Shown piece after piece: positions 28,562 to 37,283 of a DNA stretch of 64,000 nucleotides; position 1 is the first letter of the stretch, and the number at the start of each line of letters is the position of its first letter. The position numbers and the translations under genes are program-made. The notes under the pieces were generated by a model, which was not told where the DNA came from, did not search any database, and was given only the letters and a program-made list of their open reading frames with translations. The DNA is from Pseudomonas putida (GTDB taxonomy: Bacteria; Pseudomonadota; Gammaproteobacteria; Pseudomonadales; Pseudomonadaceae), in contig NZ_JANHKS010000002.1 of NCBI RefSeq assembly GCF_028682175.1, positions 1-64,000 on the forward strand, given 5' to 3'.

Positions 28562-29503
28562 TCAGCTCACCACATTGACGGGCTTGCCGGCCGCGAAGGC
28601 CGCGATGTTGCTGGCCAGGACGGTTTTGAGCCGGGCCACGCTGCTCTGGCTGGCCCAGGCCACATGCGGCGTCACCAACAGATTGGGATGGGTGTGATGC
28701 AGCAGCGGGTGGTCGGCACGGGGCGGCTCCACGTGCAGCACATCCAGTGCCGCGCCAGCCAACTGGCCGCTCTCCAGCCCCGCGAGGACTGCGTTTTCAT
28801 CGACGAGCGCGCCCCGTGCAGTATTGATAAGGACAGCGCCTGGCTTCATCCGGGCAATTTGCCCAGCGCCAATCAGATAGCGGGTCTGGGGTGTCAGCGG
28901 GCAATGCAAGGTCAGTGCATCGGACCTGGCCAGCACCTCCTCGAAGGCCGTATACCCTTCCCTTATCCGCTGGGCACCCTGGTGCTCGGCGAACAGCACA
29001 TTGATTTCAAGCGCTTTCGCCAGACGCGCCACGCGGCTGCCGATATCGCCGCGTCCGACGATGCCAAGGGTCGATCCCTGGAGGTCTTCGATAGGCGCGC
29101 CGTGTACGCAGAAATGCGAAGACTCAGGCCACTGGGTGGCGGAGAAACTGCGGTAAGCGAGCAAATGGCGACGCAGGGCGAACAGCGATGCGATGACCGA
29201 TTCGGCGACACTGACAGCGCTGTACGCCGGAACGTTGCAGACCGTGATGCCCTGATCGCGACAGGCCGCGATGTCGACGCAGTCGTAGCCGGTCGCCGCG
29301 ACGCAAATCAGTTTCAGGCCCGGTAGCTGTTCCAGCGTCGCACGATCCAGACGCACCTTGTTGGTAATAGCTGCATCAGCATCCCGCAAGGCGTCGAGCA
29401 CCTGGTCGGGCGATGTTTTTTCACGCAGGTTCCAGACCGAGGCTTGCGCCGGGCGCGGCAAGGCAGACGGCAGGCTCGCGCCGTCGAGAAATACGATGTT
29501 CAT
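28562..29503 (-). CDS. D-2-hydroxyacid dehydrogenase (hydroxypyruvate reductase-like)
   Basis: A 313-aa NAD(P)-dependent dehydrogenase. The nucleotide-binding segment is GIVGRGDIGSRVARLA (about residues 148-163). The catalytic Arg lies in INTARGALVDE, Glu in VLHVEPPRADHP and His in VTPHVAW. Relatives reduce hydroxypyruvate or glyoxylate to the D-hydroxyacid. In this cluster it could reduce a 2-oxo acid formed by the lyase, such as pyruvate or glyoxylate (inference). It lies 10 nt downstream of the VOC gene, consistent with one operon. Confidence 0.87.
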   Translation of the reverse strand: MNIVFLDGASLPSALPRPAQASVWNLREKTSPDQVLDALRDADAAITNKVRLDRATLEQLPGLKLICVAATGYDCVDIAACRDQGITVCNVPAYSAVSVAESVIASLFALRRHLLAYRSFSATQWPESSHFCVHGAPIEDLQGSTLGIVGRGDIGSRVARLAKALEINVLFAEHQGAQRIREGYTAFEEVLARSDALTLHCPLTPQTRYLIGAGQIARMKPGAVLINTARGALVDENAVLAGLESGQLAGAALDVLHVEPPRADHPLLHHTHPNLLVTPHVAWASQSSVARLKTVLASNIAAFAAGKPVNVVS

Positions 29504-29513
29504 GGCGTATCCT

Positions 29514-29906
29514 TTATTGTGCGTTCGGCGCGAGCGGCTCGGAGATCTCGATGAGGTTAAGGTCCGGATCGCGCACGTAGACCGAACGGATCGGCCCGGT
29601 GGCGCCGGTGCGCTGCACGGGGCCTTCGATGATCGGCCAGGCCTGGGCCTGAAGGTGGGCGATCACTTCATCGAGCCCGACACTTGCGATGAAACACAGG
29701 TCCAGTGCGCCCGGTACCGGCAAGTGCGCCTTGGGTTCGAACTCACGTCCGCGCTCATGTACGTTGATCTTCTGATCACCGAAACGAAAGGCGGTCCGCC
29801 CGGCGCCGAAGGTCTCGAGGCGCATCCCCATTACCCGCACGTAGAAGTCCTTGCAGGCAGCAATATCGGTGGTGGTCAGGACCAGATGGTCGAGGTGGTG
29901 GATCAT
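29514..29906 (-). CDS. VOC family (glyoxalase-fold) protein
   Basis: A 130-aa single VOC module with IHHLDHLVLTTTDIAACKDF at the N-terminus, GDQKINVHERG in the middle and YVRDPDLNLIEISEP at the end. Candidate metal ligands are His4/His7 and the terminal Glu. Its ATG overlaps the stop of the lyase gene (ATGA). Members act as lyases, epimerases or dioxygenases. An epimerase acting on an acyl-CoA intermediate of this pathway is plausible but unproven. Confidence 0.85.
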   Translation of the reverse strand: MIHHLDHLVLTTTDIAACKDFYVRVMGMRLETFGAGRTAFRFGDQKINVHERGREFEPKAHLPVPGALDLCFIASVGLDEVIAHLQAQAWPIIEGPVQRTGATGPIRSVYVRDPDLNLIEISEPLAPNAQ

Positions 29907-30868
29907 GGCGCACGCTCCAGTTCGGCGTTGGCGACTTGCCTGCTCAGTGAATGAACATGCTCGGGGATCGGGTGCAGGTCCAGGCGGCGGCCGGCCTTGA
30001 GGATCTGACTCGGCGTCGGGTGGCCGATCAGCCCGGGCAACCTGGCCGATGCGGCCAGCACCCGATCCAGATCCATGCCGGTGTCGTACCCCATCAGGTC
30101 CAGCATATGGACCAGATCTTCCATGCAGACGTTGCCACTGGCGCCAGGTGCGTAGGGGCAACCACCCAGCCCGCCCAGGGAGGCGTCGAAGCGGTCGATT
30201 CCGGCCTGCAACGCGGCGAGAGTGTTGGCCAGGGCCATGCCCCGCGTGTTGTGAAAGTGCAGCGTGAGCTGCAACTCGGGAAAACGCTCACGGACCTGCC
30301 GCGACAGTGACTCGACCTGCGAGGGGTAGGCCATGCCCGTGGTGTCACACAGCGTGATGCCACGCACGCCCAGCACCGCAAAACGCTCGACCCAGCCCAG
30401 CACATCCCGGGCAGGCACGTCGCCCTGCATCGGGCAACCGAACACCGTCGACAGCGATACGTTCACCGCCACCGGACTCTTCCCGACAACAGCAATCACC
30501 TCTCTCAACTGCTCAAAGGACTGCTCGCGGGTCATGCGCAGGTTCGAACGGTTGTGCGGCTCGCTGACCGACATCACCAGGTTGGCTTCGTCGATACCGC
30601 AGCCAAGCGCTCGCTCCGCGCCGCGCACGTTGGGCACCAGCACCGTGTACTCCACTCCGGGCTTGCGCCGGATACCGGCCATCACCGCCTCGGCATCGCG
30701 CAGCGCGGGGATGGCTTTGGGCGAGGTAAACGAGGTGACTTCGATCTTGGCGTAGCCACACTCGCTGAGCGAGTCGATCAGGGCAATCTTGTGCTCGGTT
30801 TCGATAAAAGTCTTTTCGTTCTGGAAGCCGTCACGGGTCGCGACTTCCTGCATGAACAGGCGTTTCAT
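29903..30868 (-). CDS. Hydroxymethylglutaryl-CoA lyase-family aldolase
   Basis: A 321-aa TIM-barrel lyase. It has QEVATRDGFQNEK at the N-terminus (catalytic Arg/Asp), LHFHNTRGMA metal-binding histidines, and the active-site loop GLGGCPYAPGASGN with the catalytic cysteine. HMG-CoA lyases yield acetyl-CoA and acetoacetate; close relatives cleave (R)-citramalyl-CoA. ATG 30868 follows GGAG by eight nt and is preferred over GTG 30877, which abuts that site. It lies 24 nt after the CoA-transferase gene and overlaps the VOC gene. The genetic pairing implies CoA activation followed by cleavage. Confidence 0.9.
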   Translation of the reverse strand: MKRLFMQEVATRDGFQNEKTFIETEHKIALIDSLSECGYAKIEVTSFTSPKAIPALRDAEAVMAGIRRKPGVEYTVLVPNVRGAERALGCGIDEANLVMSVSEPHNRSNLRMTREQSFEQLREVIAVVGKSPVAVNVSLSTVFGCPMQGDVPARDVLGWVERFAVLGVRGITLCDTTGMAYPSQVESLSRQVRERFPELQLTLHFHNTRGMALANTLAALQAGIDRFDASLGGLGGCPYAPGASGNVCMEDLVHMLDLMGYDTGMDLDRVLAASARLPGLIGHPTPSQILKAGRRLDLHPIPEHVHSLSRQVANAELERAP

Positions 30869-30892
30869 TACGCTCACTCCTTCTTGTTGTCG

Positions 30893-32083
30893 TCAGATCA
30901 CGCCACGGGCGCGCCAGGCTTCACGGGTGCGGGCGTCGATGCCCAGCCCTTGCAAGACCTGTTCGGTGTGCTGGCCCAGCGTGGGTGCACGGGACCGCAC
31001 GCTTCCAGGTGTAGCGTCGAGCTTGGGCACGATGCCCGGCAGGATCACCGGTGTACCGTCGTCCAGTTCGCTGCAAAGCAGCATGTCGCGGGCCTGGTAA
31101 TGAGGATCAGCGGCGATGTCGGCGGCATCGTAGATCTTGCCCGAGGGAATGTTGGCGTCTTTTAGCCCGGCCAGTACCTCATCCAGAGAACGCTCGGCAG
31201 TCCAGGTCGAAATCGCGGCATCGATCCGCGCCACGTGCCGCACACGACCATCGTTGTGCATCAGCTCAGGATCGTCGGCCAGGTCCATGCGCCCGATCTT
31301 TTCCATGAGGCGTCGGTAGATGCTGTCGCCGTTGCCAGCGATGAGGGCGTATTTGCCGTCCACGCAACGATAGGCGTTGGTCGGCGCGATACCCGGCAGG
31401 CTGCTTCCGGCAGGTTCGCGCACGGTGCCGAACACCGAATACTCCGGAATCAGGCTTTCCATCATGTTGAACACCGACTCGTACAGTGCGACGTCGACCT
31501 GTTGCCCCGCTCCGCCGTTGCACTCCCGATGCCGCAACGCCAGGAGCACGCCGATGACACCGTGCAAAGCCGAAAGCGAATCACCCATCGAGACGCCGAC
31601 GCGTACCGGCGTACGACCGGGCTCGCCCGACAGATGCCTCAGCCCGCCCATGGCCTCCCCGATGACGCCGAAGCCGGGCAGGTCGCGATAGGGGCCGGTC
31701 TGGCCATAGCCGGAGACGCGCAGCATGATCAGGCCGGGATTGATGGCTGCGAGCGCGTCCCAGCCCAGGCCCCACTTTTCAAGGGTTCCGGGGCGGAAGT
31801 TTTCGATCAGGATGTCTGCGTCCGCAACCAGTTTCCTGACCACGTCGTGGGCTTCGGCCTGGCGCAGGTCGAGGGTCACCGATTGCTTGTTACGTGACTG
31901 GGCGGCCCACCAGACGGAGGTGCCGTTATGCAGCAAGCGCCATTTGCGCAGCGGATCACCGCTGGCAGGAGGCTCGATCTTGATCACTTGCGCGCCAAAT
32001 TCGGCGAGGATCTTGGCGGCGAAAGGGCCGGCAATCAGTTGGCCCATCTCGACCACCTTGATGCCTTCCAGGGGTAGGCTCAT
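30893..32083 (-). CDS. Family III CoA-transferase (CaiB/BaiF)
   Basis: A 396-aa CaiB/BaiF-type transferase. The N-terminal LEGIKVVEMGQLIAGP, NRNKQSVTLDLR-type segment, LIENFRPGTLEKWG and MLRVSGYGQTGPY are family hallmarks. The probable catalytic Asp is in SMGDSLSAL. The enzyme would transfer CoA from a donor such as succinyl-CoA to a carboxylic acid, supplying the downstream lyase. The start at 32083 (MSLPLEG) fits the family; the frame extends upstream into the LysR promoter region. It is first gene of the minus-strand operon and divergent from LysR. Confidence 0.9.
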   Translation of the reverse strand: MSLPLEGIKVVEMGQLIAGPFAAKILAEFGAQVIKIEPPASGDPLRKWRLLHNGTSVWWAAQSRNKQSVTLDLRQAEAHDVVRKLVADADILIENFRPGTLEKWGLGWDALAAINPGLIMLRVSGYGQTGPYRDLPGFGVIGEAMGGLRHLSGEPGRTPVRVGVSMGDSLSALHGVIGVLLALRHRECNGGAGQQVDVALYESVFNMMESLIPEYSVFGTVREPAGSSLPGIAPTNAYRCVDGKYALIAGNGDSIYRRLMEKIGRMDLADDPELMHNDGRVRHVARIDAAISTWTAERSLDEVLAGLKDANIPSGKIYDAADIAADPHYQARDMLLCSELDDGTPVILPGIVPKLDATPGSVRSRAPTLGQHTEQVLQGLGIDARTREAWRARGVI

Positions 32084-32167
32084 GACGTTTTCCGTTCTTG
32101 TTGGATTCGATGAGCCGATCATCCACGCAAAACCTTCGAGTGAGAATTTCAAAGTTTTCCACTACCC

Positions 32168-32182
32168 TTTCCAAAATGGAAA
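32168..32182. promoter_or_regulatory. Palindrome in the divergent LysR/CoA-transferase promoter region
   Basis: TTTCCA (32168-32173) and TGGAAA (32177-32182) form a perfect inverted repeat with a 3-nt centre. It lies 14 bp before the LysR ATG and about 85 bp before the CoA-transferase start. The position would suit LysR autoregulation, but the motif lacks the classic T-N11-A form. Confidence 0.35.
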
Positions 32183-32195
32183 AGGAAACAGCTCC

Positions 32196-33110
32196 ATGCT
32201 CAATCTCCTGCCGCTGGACTTCGTGTCACTGCGACTGTTGGTACTGACTGCCGATCACCAGAACCTCACCAAGGCCGCCGACGCGGCCCACATGACGGTG
32301 TCGGCGGCGAGCAAGCGCCTGGCGGAACTGGAAAGGCTAACCCAGTGCACGCTCTTCGTGCGCCTGCCAAGGGGGTTGCAGTTGACGCCCGCGGGCAAGG
32401 GCCTGGCCGAACACGCCCGCCAACTGCTCGACGGCGCCCAGCGCATGGCCCACGACGCCAGTGATTACGCCAGCGGAGTGCGGGGGCACGTGAGGTTGTT
32501 CGCCAACACCTCGGCGGTGATTCAGTTCCTGCCCCAGGACCTGACCCGTTTCCTGTCGACGAACCCTCATGTCCGTATTGGCCTGGAAGAAGCCCTCAGC
32601 GAAATGACCATAGAGGCCGTGGAAGACGGCCGCGCGGACATCGGCATTTTCGCTGACAACATCCCGGCCCCCAGGCTCGAAGTGCGGCCTTATCGAAGAG
32701 ACCGTCTGGTGGTGCTGGTGCCGCAAGCCCACCCCTTGGCCCGGCGCGAGCGCGTGCATCTGGTGGACACCCTGGACTACGACTACGTCGCGCTGAATCA
32801 GGGCAGCTCGCTGCTCAGGCGCATCAGCGACGCCGCCACCCGCACCGGCAAACTGTTGAAGGTGCGCATCCAGGTCTCCAGTTTCGATGGCATCTGCCGG
32901 ATGATCGATGCCGGATTAGGGATCGGTATCCTGCCGCTGGGCTCCGTGCAGCCCGGCCTGTTGGACGCCAAACTTCGCGCTATCACGCTGGAAGACGAGT
33001 GGGCCGCCAGGACATTGTTCGTGGGTGTGGCCGACGCGGCCAGATTGTCGCCGGAAGCGGCCAACCTGTTCAGCTACCTGAGTGATCTGGAGCCGCCCGC
33101 GCTCGGTTGA
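32196..33110 (+). CDS. LysR family transcriptional regulator of the CoA-transferase/lyase cluster
   Basis: A 304-aa regulator with an N-terminal winged helix (FVSLRLLVLTADHQNLTKAA, then AHMTVSAASKRLAELE) and a LysR effector domain. The start at 32196 follows AAGGAAA; the much longer frame is non-coding in its first part. Divergence from the CoA-transferase operon makes it the likely activator, sensing the acid or its CoA ester (inference). It is convergent with the TRIC-like gene. Confidence 0.88.
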   Translation: MLNLLPLDFVSLRLLVLTADHQNLTKAADAAHMTVSAASKRLAELERLTQCTLFVRLPRGLQLTPAGKGLAEHARQLLDGAQRMAHDASDYASGVRGHVRLFANTSAVIQFLPQDLTRFLSTNPHVRIGLEEALSEMTIEAVEDGRADIGIFADNIPAPRLEVRPYRRDRLVVLVPQAHPLARRERVHLVDTLDYDYVALNQGSSLLRRISDAATRTGKLLKVRIQVSSFDGICRMIDAGLGIGILPLGSVQPGLLDAKLRAITLEDEWAARTLFVGVADAARLSPEAANLFSYLSDLEPPALG

Positions 33111-33126
33111 CCGCTACGAGCGAGCC

Positions 33127-33744
33127 TCAAGGCTCCTTCTTCAACGCAGGCAAATTCCACCCATACCTGAGCGACAGCATGCGCACCCCCGTGCACAGGG
33201 CAATCGCAAGCCAGGGGCTGAAGCGATCGTCGATCACCTGGGTATCGCCCAGCAACTGGACGAACGCCCCGGCAAACGCTGCAAGGGCGTAGATTTCCTT
33301 GGTCAGGATGGCGGGTACCCGGCCCAGCAGGATGTCGCGGATCACCCCGCCACCCACTGCCGAGATGACCCCGAGCACGATGGACAACTCGACATGGGGA
33401 ATGTGGGCGAAGGTCTTGTGCACGCCGAATGCGGCAAAGAAGCCCAGGCCCACCGCGTCGAAAAACAGCGTGGGCTGCGCCAGCTTGAGCAGCTGGTTCT
33501 GGAAGAACGCCGCCAACGCCACCGCGACGATCACCAGGCTCAGGTATTCGATGTTCACCAGCCCCGCCGGTGGAAACACGCCGATGCACAGGTCGCGAAT
33601 CACCCCGCCGCCGCACGCGGTGACGAATGCCACGACGAACACGCCGAAGATATCCAGCCGTCGATGGATCGCCGCCATCGCGCCGCTCAAGGCAAAGACG
33701 AAGGTGCCCATCAGATCGATATAGCGAAAGACTTCAAAACCCAT
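33127..33744 (-). CDS. TRIC-type cation channel family (UPF0126) membrane protein
   Basis: A 205-aa protein with about seven hydrophobic helices and two repeats, each with a glycine-rich turn: ACGGGVIRD near residue 45 and AVGGGVIRD near residue 130. These are diagnostic of the YadS/UPF0126 family, homologous to trimeric intracellular cation channels. It likely forms a K+ or monovalent cation pathway in the inner membrane (family knowledge). It is monocistronic, 16 nt from the convergent LysR end. Confidence 0.88.
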   Translation of the reverse strand: MGFEVFRYIDLMGTFVFALSGAMAAIHRRLDIFGVFVVAFVTACGGGVIRDLCIGVFPPAGLVNIEYLSLVIVAVALAAFFQNQLLKLAQPTLFFDAVGLGFFAAFGVHKTFAHIPHVELSIVLGVISAVGGGVIRDILLGRVPAILTKEIYALAAFAGAFVQLLGDTQVIDDRFSPWLAIALCTGVRMLSLRYGWNLPALKKEP

Positions 33745-33822
33745 CGAGCCGCCCTGCCTGACGTTGTGTGGCGATGCGCGCTGAGCATGGGGGGTTATCC
33801 GCGAATCGGCAAGGTCGACGGA

Positions 33823-34086
33823 TCAATGAGGGTGAACAGTCCAGGCCACCAGCCGGGCAACCACCGGGCGCACGATGAGCACGCAAACGAACGCTGACGG
33901 CATGGCGACCCGATAGGCATTCATCACGCTTTCCATGTAATGTTCGCCCATACCGGATTCGGCAAGGGTAATGACCAGGCACATGAGAAACGCCATGATG
34001 GTCGCCATGTAGAGGGCGAACACATAGGGGGTCATGTGCTTGGGGAAGCGAATGCGCGAGGTTTTGGTGGCTGTGGTGTTTTCCAT
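33823..34086 (-). CDS. DUF2798 small membrane protein
   Basis: An 87-aa protein with two transmembrane helices (about 22-45 and 60-82) and a basic N-terminus (KTSRIRFPKHMTPYVF). The layout fits DUF2798. The ATG at 34086 is chosen over one seven codons upstream because the family starts close to the FPKH segment. It is divergent from a LysR gene across about 136 bp and may be its target. Function unknown. Confidence 0.75.
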   Translation of the reverse strand: MENTTATKTSRIRFPKHMTPYVFALYMATIMAFLMCLVITLAESGMGEHYMESVMNAYRVAMPSAFVCVLIVRPVVARLVAWTVHPH

Positions 34087-34222
34087 TGAGTGCTCTCTGT
34101 CAGTCACTGGGGTTGAGTGAGCGGCTAAGCTAACAACTCACTGGACGCCTCGGTAGACGCCTAATGCTTGATTGATCATTAAGTAAATTCTACGAATACA
34201 AGCAGCAGACAGAAGGGATTCA

Positions 34223-35158
34223 ATGGACATTCTGGGTCTGATCAACACCTTTATCCGGGTGATCGAAAACGGCAGCATCGCCGCAGCGGCCCGCGCCCAG
34301 GGCATGAGCCCGGCGGCGGTCAGCCAGAGCATTACGCGGCTGGAAACCCACCTGGGTGTGCGCCTGCTTTCGCGCACCACCCGCAGCATGGCACTCACCG
34401 AAAGCGGTGCGCGTTACTTCGAGAAGGTGCGGCACATCCCCCATGACATCGAGCTTGCGTCCCAGGCCGCTGCGGTCGCTACGGCGCCACAGGGACCGTT
34501 GTGCATCGCCACGACCTCGGCTTTCGGGCGATACGTGCTCGCACCGCTGCTGCCGGCATTCAAGGCGGCCTATCCGCGCATCGACATGGAACTGATCTGC
34601 ACTGACCGGCGTGTCGATCACAGGCTGGAGGGCGTTGACGTCAGCCTGCGCATCGACGCGCAACTCAACGAGCAACTGATCGCCCGGCGCATCGCCTCGA
34701 TCCCGTTCGTGTTCTGTGCCTCGCCAGACTATCTCGAAGGCGCGGGGGTGCCGACAACGCCGGAAGACCTGCAACACCACGCCTGCCTGGTGTTTCGCTA
34801 CCCCACTGACGGGCGCTTTCTGCCCTGGCATTTCAGGCGCGATGGCCAGCGCTTCGAGGCCAGGGTCAACCCCGGATTTGTCTGTGACGACATCGACACC
34901 ATCGCCCAGATCGCCTTGAACGGCGGCGGGATCGCACGGCTGGCCAGCTTCATTGCCCAGCCCCTGATCGACAGCGGGCGGCTGGTGCCGCTATTCGAAC
35001 CAGCCAGCCGCAGCGCCACCTGGGCCGAATCCGAACCCATGCAGGTTTACGCCTGCGTCAGCGAGCGATCAGCATTGAACGCCAGGGTGCGGGCGTTTAT
35101 CGAGTTCGTCGAGCATGCCATGCAAACCGACTGGCCCGTCAGCCCATCAGAAACTTGA
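34223..35158 (+). CDS. LysR family transcriptional regulator
   Basis: A 311-aa LysR protein of the CrgA/AaeR-like group: DILGLINTFIRVIENGSIAA at the N-terminus, QSITRLETHLGVRLLSRTTR as recognition region, then an effector domain with CTDRRVDHRLEGVDVSLRI. It is divergent from the DUF2798 gene. Its last 20 nt overlap the 3' end of the convergent azlD. The effector is unknown. Confidence 0.87.
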   Translation: MDILGLINTFIRVIENGSIAAAARAQGMSPAAVSQSITRLETHLGVRLLSRTTRSMALTESGARYFEKVRHIPHDIELASQAAAVATAPQGPLCIATTSAFGRYVLAPLLPAFKAAYPRIDMELICTDRRVDHRLEGVDVSLRIDAQLNEQLIARRIASIPFVFCASPDYLEGAGVPTTPEDLQHHACLVFRYPTDGRFLPWHFRRDGQRFEARVNPGFVCDDIDTIAQIALNGGGIARLASFIAQPLIDSGRLVPLFEPASRSATWAESEPMQVYACVSERSALNARVRAFIEFVEHAMQTDWPVSPSET

Positions 35159-35465
35159 ACGCCCACAGCGCCGCCATCCCCAGCGCCAGCGTCAGCACCG
35201 TGCTTTTCGTGGTCCAGGCCACCAGCGCCGCGACGCAGGCTGCGGGCAGTTGCGGGTTGCTCGCCACCCATTCGCCCGGCCCTGCGGGGTAGACGACTGC
35301 GGGCAACACCAGCGCTGACAGCACGCTGGCCGGCACGTAAGGCAATGCGCGGTTGAGCAACGCCGGAATGCGCCAGCGGCCGTGGATTTCGACAAAAGAC
35401 AGGCGCAGCAGGAAGGTGCCGATCCCCGCGCCCAGAAACATGCCCCACATCGACAGATCGTTCAT
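35139..35465 (-). CDS. azlD: AzlD family branched-chain amino acid exporter subunit
   Basis: A 108-aa membrane protein with about four helices, typical of AzlD: FLGAGIGTFLLRLSFVEIHG, then LPYVPASVLSALVLPAVVYP. With AzlC it forms a two-component exporter for branched-chain amino acids or their analogues. Its start overlaps the azlC stop by 4 nt (ATGA). It is convergent with, and overlaps by 20 nt, the LysR gene. Confidence 0.88.
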   Translation of the reverse strand: MNDLSMWGMFLGAGIGTFLLRLSFVEIHGRWRIPALLNRALPYVPASVLSALVLPAVVYPAGPGEWVASNPQLPAACVAALVAWTTKSTVLTLALGMAALWAFKFLMG

Positions 35466-36184
35466 GGCGTTTGCCCCTCGACTTGCGGCGCGCGGTTGCG
35501 CAGGTTCTCGGTCAGCAGCCCCGCCGCGACCCCGCCGATGGCTGCCGTCACCAGCCCCAGGTTATAAGGCAAGCGGGCTGCCAGCACGGCCAGCAACCCA
35601 CCGACCACCGCAGCCGCAAGACTCGGTACGTTGCGGATCGCAGGCACTAGCAGCGCCAGGAACGACAGCGGTATGGTGAACCCCAGTGACCAGGCCTGCG
35701 GTACCTTCGCCCCCATCAGGATGCCCGCCAGCACTGACAGGTTCCACACCAGCCACATGGCAAGGGCGGTGCCTGCATAGAAATGATGGGCGAAACGCCC
35801 CAGCTCCCCTGAGGACAGCTTGAAGCTGCACAGCGCGAAGGACTGGTCCGACAGCAGATTGGACAGTGGCCAGGTCCAGCGGCGCGGCAGCCCGTGCAGG
35901 TGCGGAGCCATTGACGCGCTGTACATGATGAAACGCAGATTGATGATCAGCGCCGTCACTACGATCGCCACCGGTACCACGCCCTGATGGAGCAGTTGCA
36001 GGGCAACCATCTGCGCGGAGCCCGAATAGAAGATCAGGGTCATGCTCATGGCGGTGGCCGGCGACATGCCCATGTCGATGGCCATGACCCCCGTCACCAG
36101 CCCGAACGGCACAACGCCCGGTGTCAGGGGCAGCAGCGCGCGCACCCCGGCCATGAACGCAGCTGTTGCAGATCCGAAAGCCAT
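35462..36184 (-). CDS. azlC: AzlC family branched-chain amino acid exporter permease
   Basis: A 240-aa permease with about seven helices and AzlC hallmarks: GVVPFGLVTGVMAIDMGMSP, then IFYSGSAQMVALQLL and INLRFIMYSAS. The ATG at 36184 has GAGGA five nt upstream; an ATG at 36196 lies just before that site. It is the first gene of azlCD and divergent from the interrupted LysR gene at 36309, which may have been its regulator. Confidence 0.9.
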   Translation of the reverse strand: MAFGSATAAFMAGVRALLPLTPGVVPFGLVTGVMAIDMGMSPATAMSMTLIFYSGSAQMVALQLLHQGVVPVAIVVTALIINLRFIMYSASMAPHLHGLPRRWTWPLSNLLSDQSFALCSFKLSSGELGRFAHHFYAGTALAMWLVWNLSVLAGILMGAKVPQAWSLGFTIPLSFLALLVPAIRNVPSLAAAVVGGLLAVLAARLPYNLGLVTAAIGGVAAGLLTENLRNRAPQVEGQTP

Positions 36185-36308
36185 GTGGGTCCTCATTGTT
36201 ATTATTGCCAACTCAGGCGCCCGCAAGCGCGTTGTGCGATAGAGTGTAAGCGCCGCTGGTGGATGGGCAGAACCGACTTTTTCTTCGCACAATCAGGCAT
36301 TTTTTGTT

Positions 36309-37262
36309 ATGGCCAACGGCCTTTTACCCGACCACGCTTTGATGAAGATGCCCTCGTTCAAAGCGATGCGCTCGTTCGTGGCAGCCGCCAAGCACCGCAA
36401 TTTCTCCCGGGCCGCGCAGACCCTGTGCGTCACCCAGGCGGCGATCAGCCGTCAGATCCGCGACCTTGAGCTGTACCTGGGCACCGAACTGTTCATCCGC
36501 ACCGGGCGCGAATTGGAACTGACCGAACAGGGCGTCGCGCTGTTCGACGCCGCGCAGTTGTCGTTGCTCAACATCTTTCAGGCCACCGAACGCATCCGCC
36601 GGGAACAGCACGACAGCCGTCGCATCACCATGTGCTGATCGCCTGCGCTGTCGGCGCTGTGGCTGTCGCCCAGGCTTCGGGATTTCATCGAGGCCAATCC
36701 GGACGTCGATCTGAACGTCATCACCACCGCGCATTTCCTCAACATGGAACCGGGCATTCACCCCGATATCTTTATCACCAAGCGCACCGACGCGCGTCCG
36801 GGCTACCTGCATATCCCGCTGTTTCACGAGACTGTATTTCCGGTGTGTACGCCCGCGTTCCTGGCCGCCAACCCGCAGTTGTGCACGCCCGAAGGCATGC
36901 GCCAGAGCAGGCTGCTGGACCTCAACCCTTATGGGCGTTCGCAGTTGTCCGAGCAGGTGGACTGGGACGTGTGGTTCGCCTTCCAGTCCCCGGACCTGCA
37001 CATCCCCGCCGCCCGCAGCCAGCCGTATTTCAGCAGCAACGACTACAACCTGCTGATTCAGATGGCCCTGGACGGGCAAGGGCTGGTGCTGGGCTGGGAT
37101 CACCTGATCCGCCATCACCTGCAGCAAGGCCGGCTGGTGCGGCCAGTCGAAGACCAGATGATCCTGCGCGAATCACTCCAGTATCTGGTGATCAACGAAC
37201 AGCAGGCTCAGGATCCTGCCGTGGGGCGGCTCAAGGACTGGCTGATCGCGCAGTTCGCCTGA
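36309..37262 (+). pseudogene. LysR family regulator (GcvA-like) interrupted by an in-frame TGA
   Basis: One continuous frame of 318 codons encodes a full LysR protein, but codon 110 (36636-36638) is TGA. Before it lies the complete DNA-binding domain (AMRSFVAAAKHRNFSRAAQT, CVTQAAISRQIRDLE). After it the effector domain continues without frame change (SPALSALWLSPRLRDFIEAN) to 37262. The stop follows TGC, at a position where I expect a second Cys in relatives. A nonsense mutation is most likely. The 109-aa product would keep the HTH only. It is divergent from azlC and convergent with the aminotransferase-like gene. Confidence 0.8.
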
Positions 37263-37283
37263 GTCGCCCGGCGCACCGAGCGA

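Noticed and set aside
31725..32195. Extended N-terminus of the LysR protein (frame open from 31725)
   Set aside because: It overlaps the divergent CoA-transferase gene in antisense; the LysR domain begins at 32196 with a proper ribosome site.
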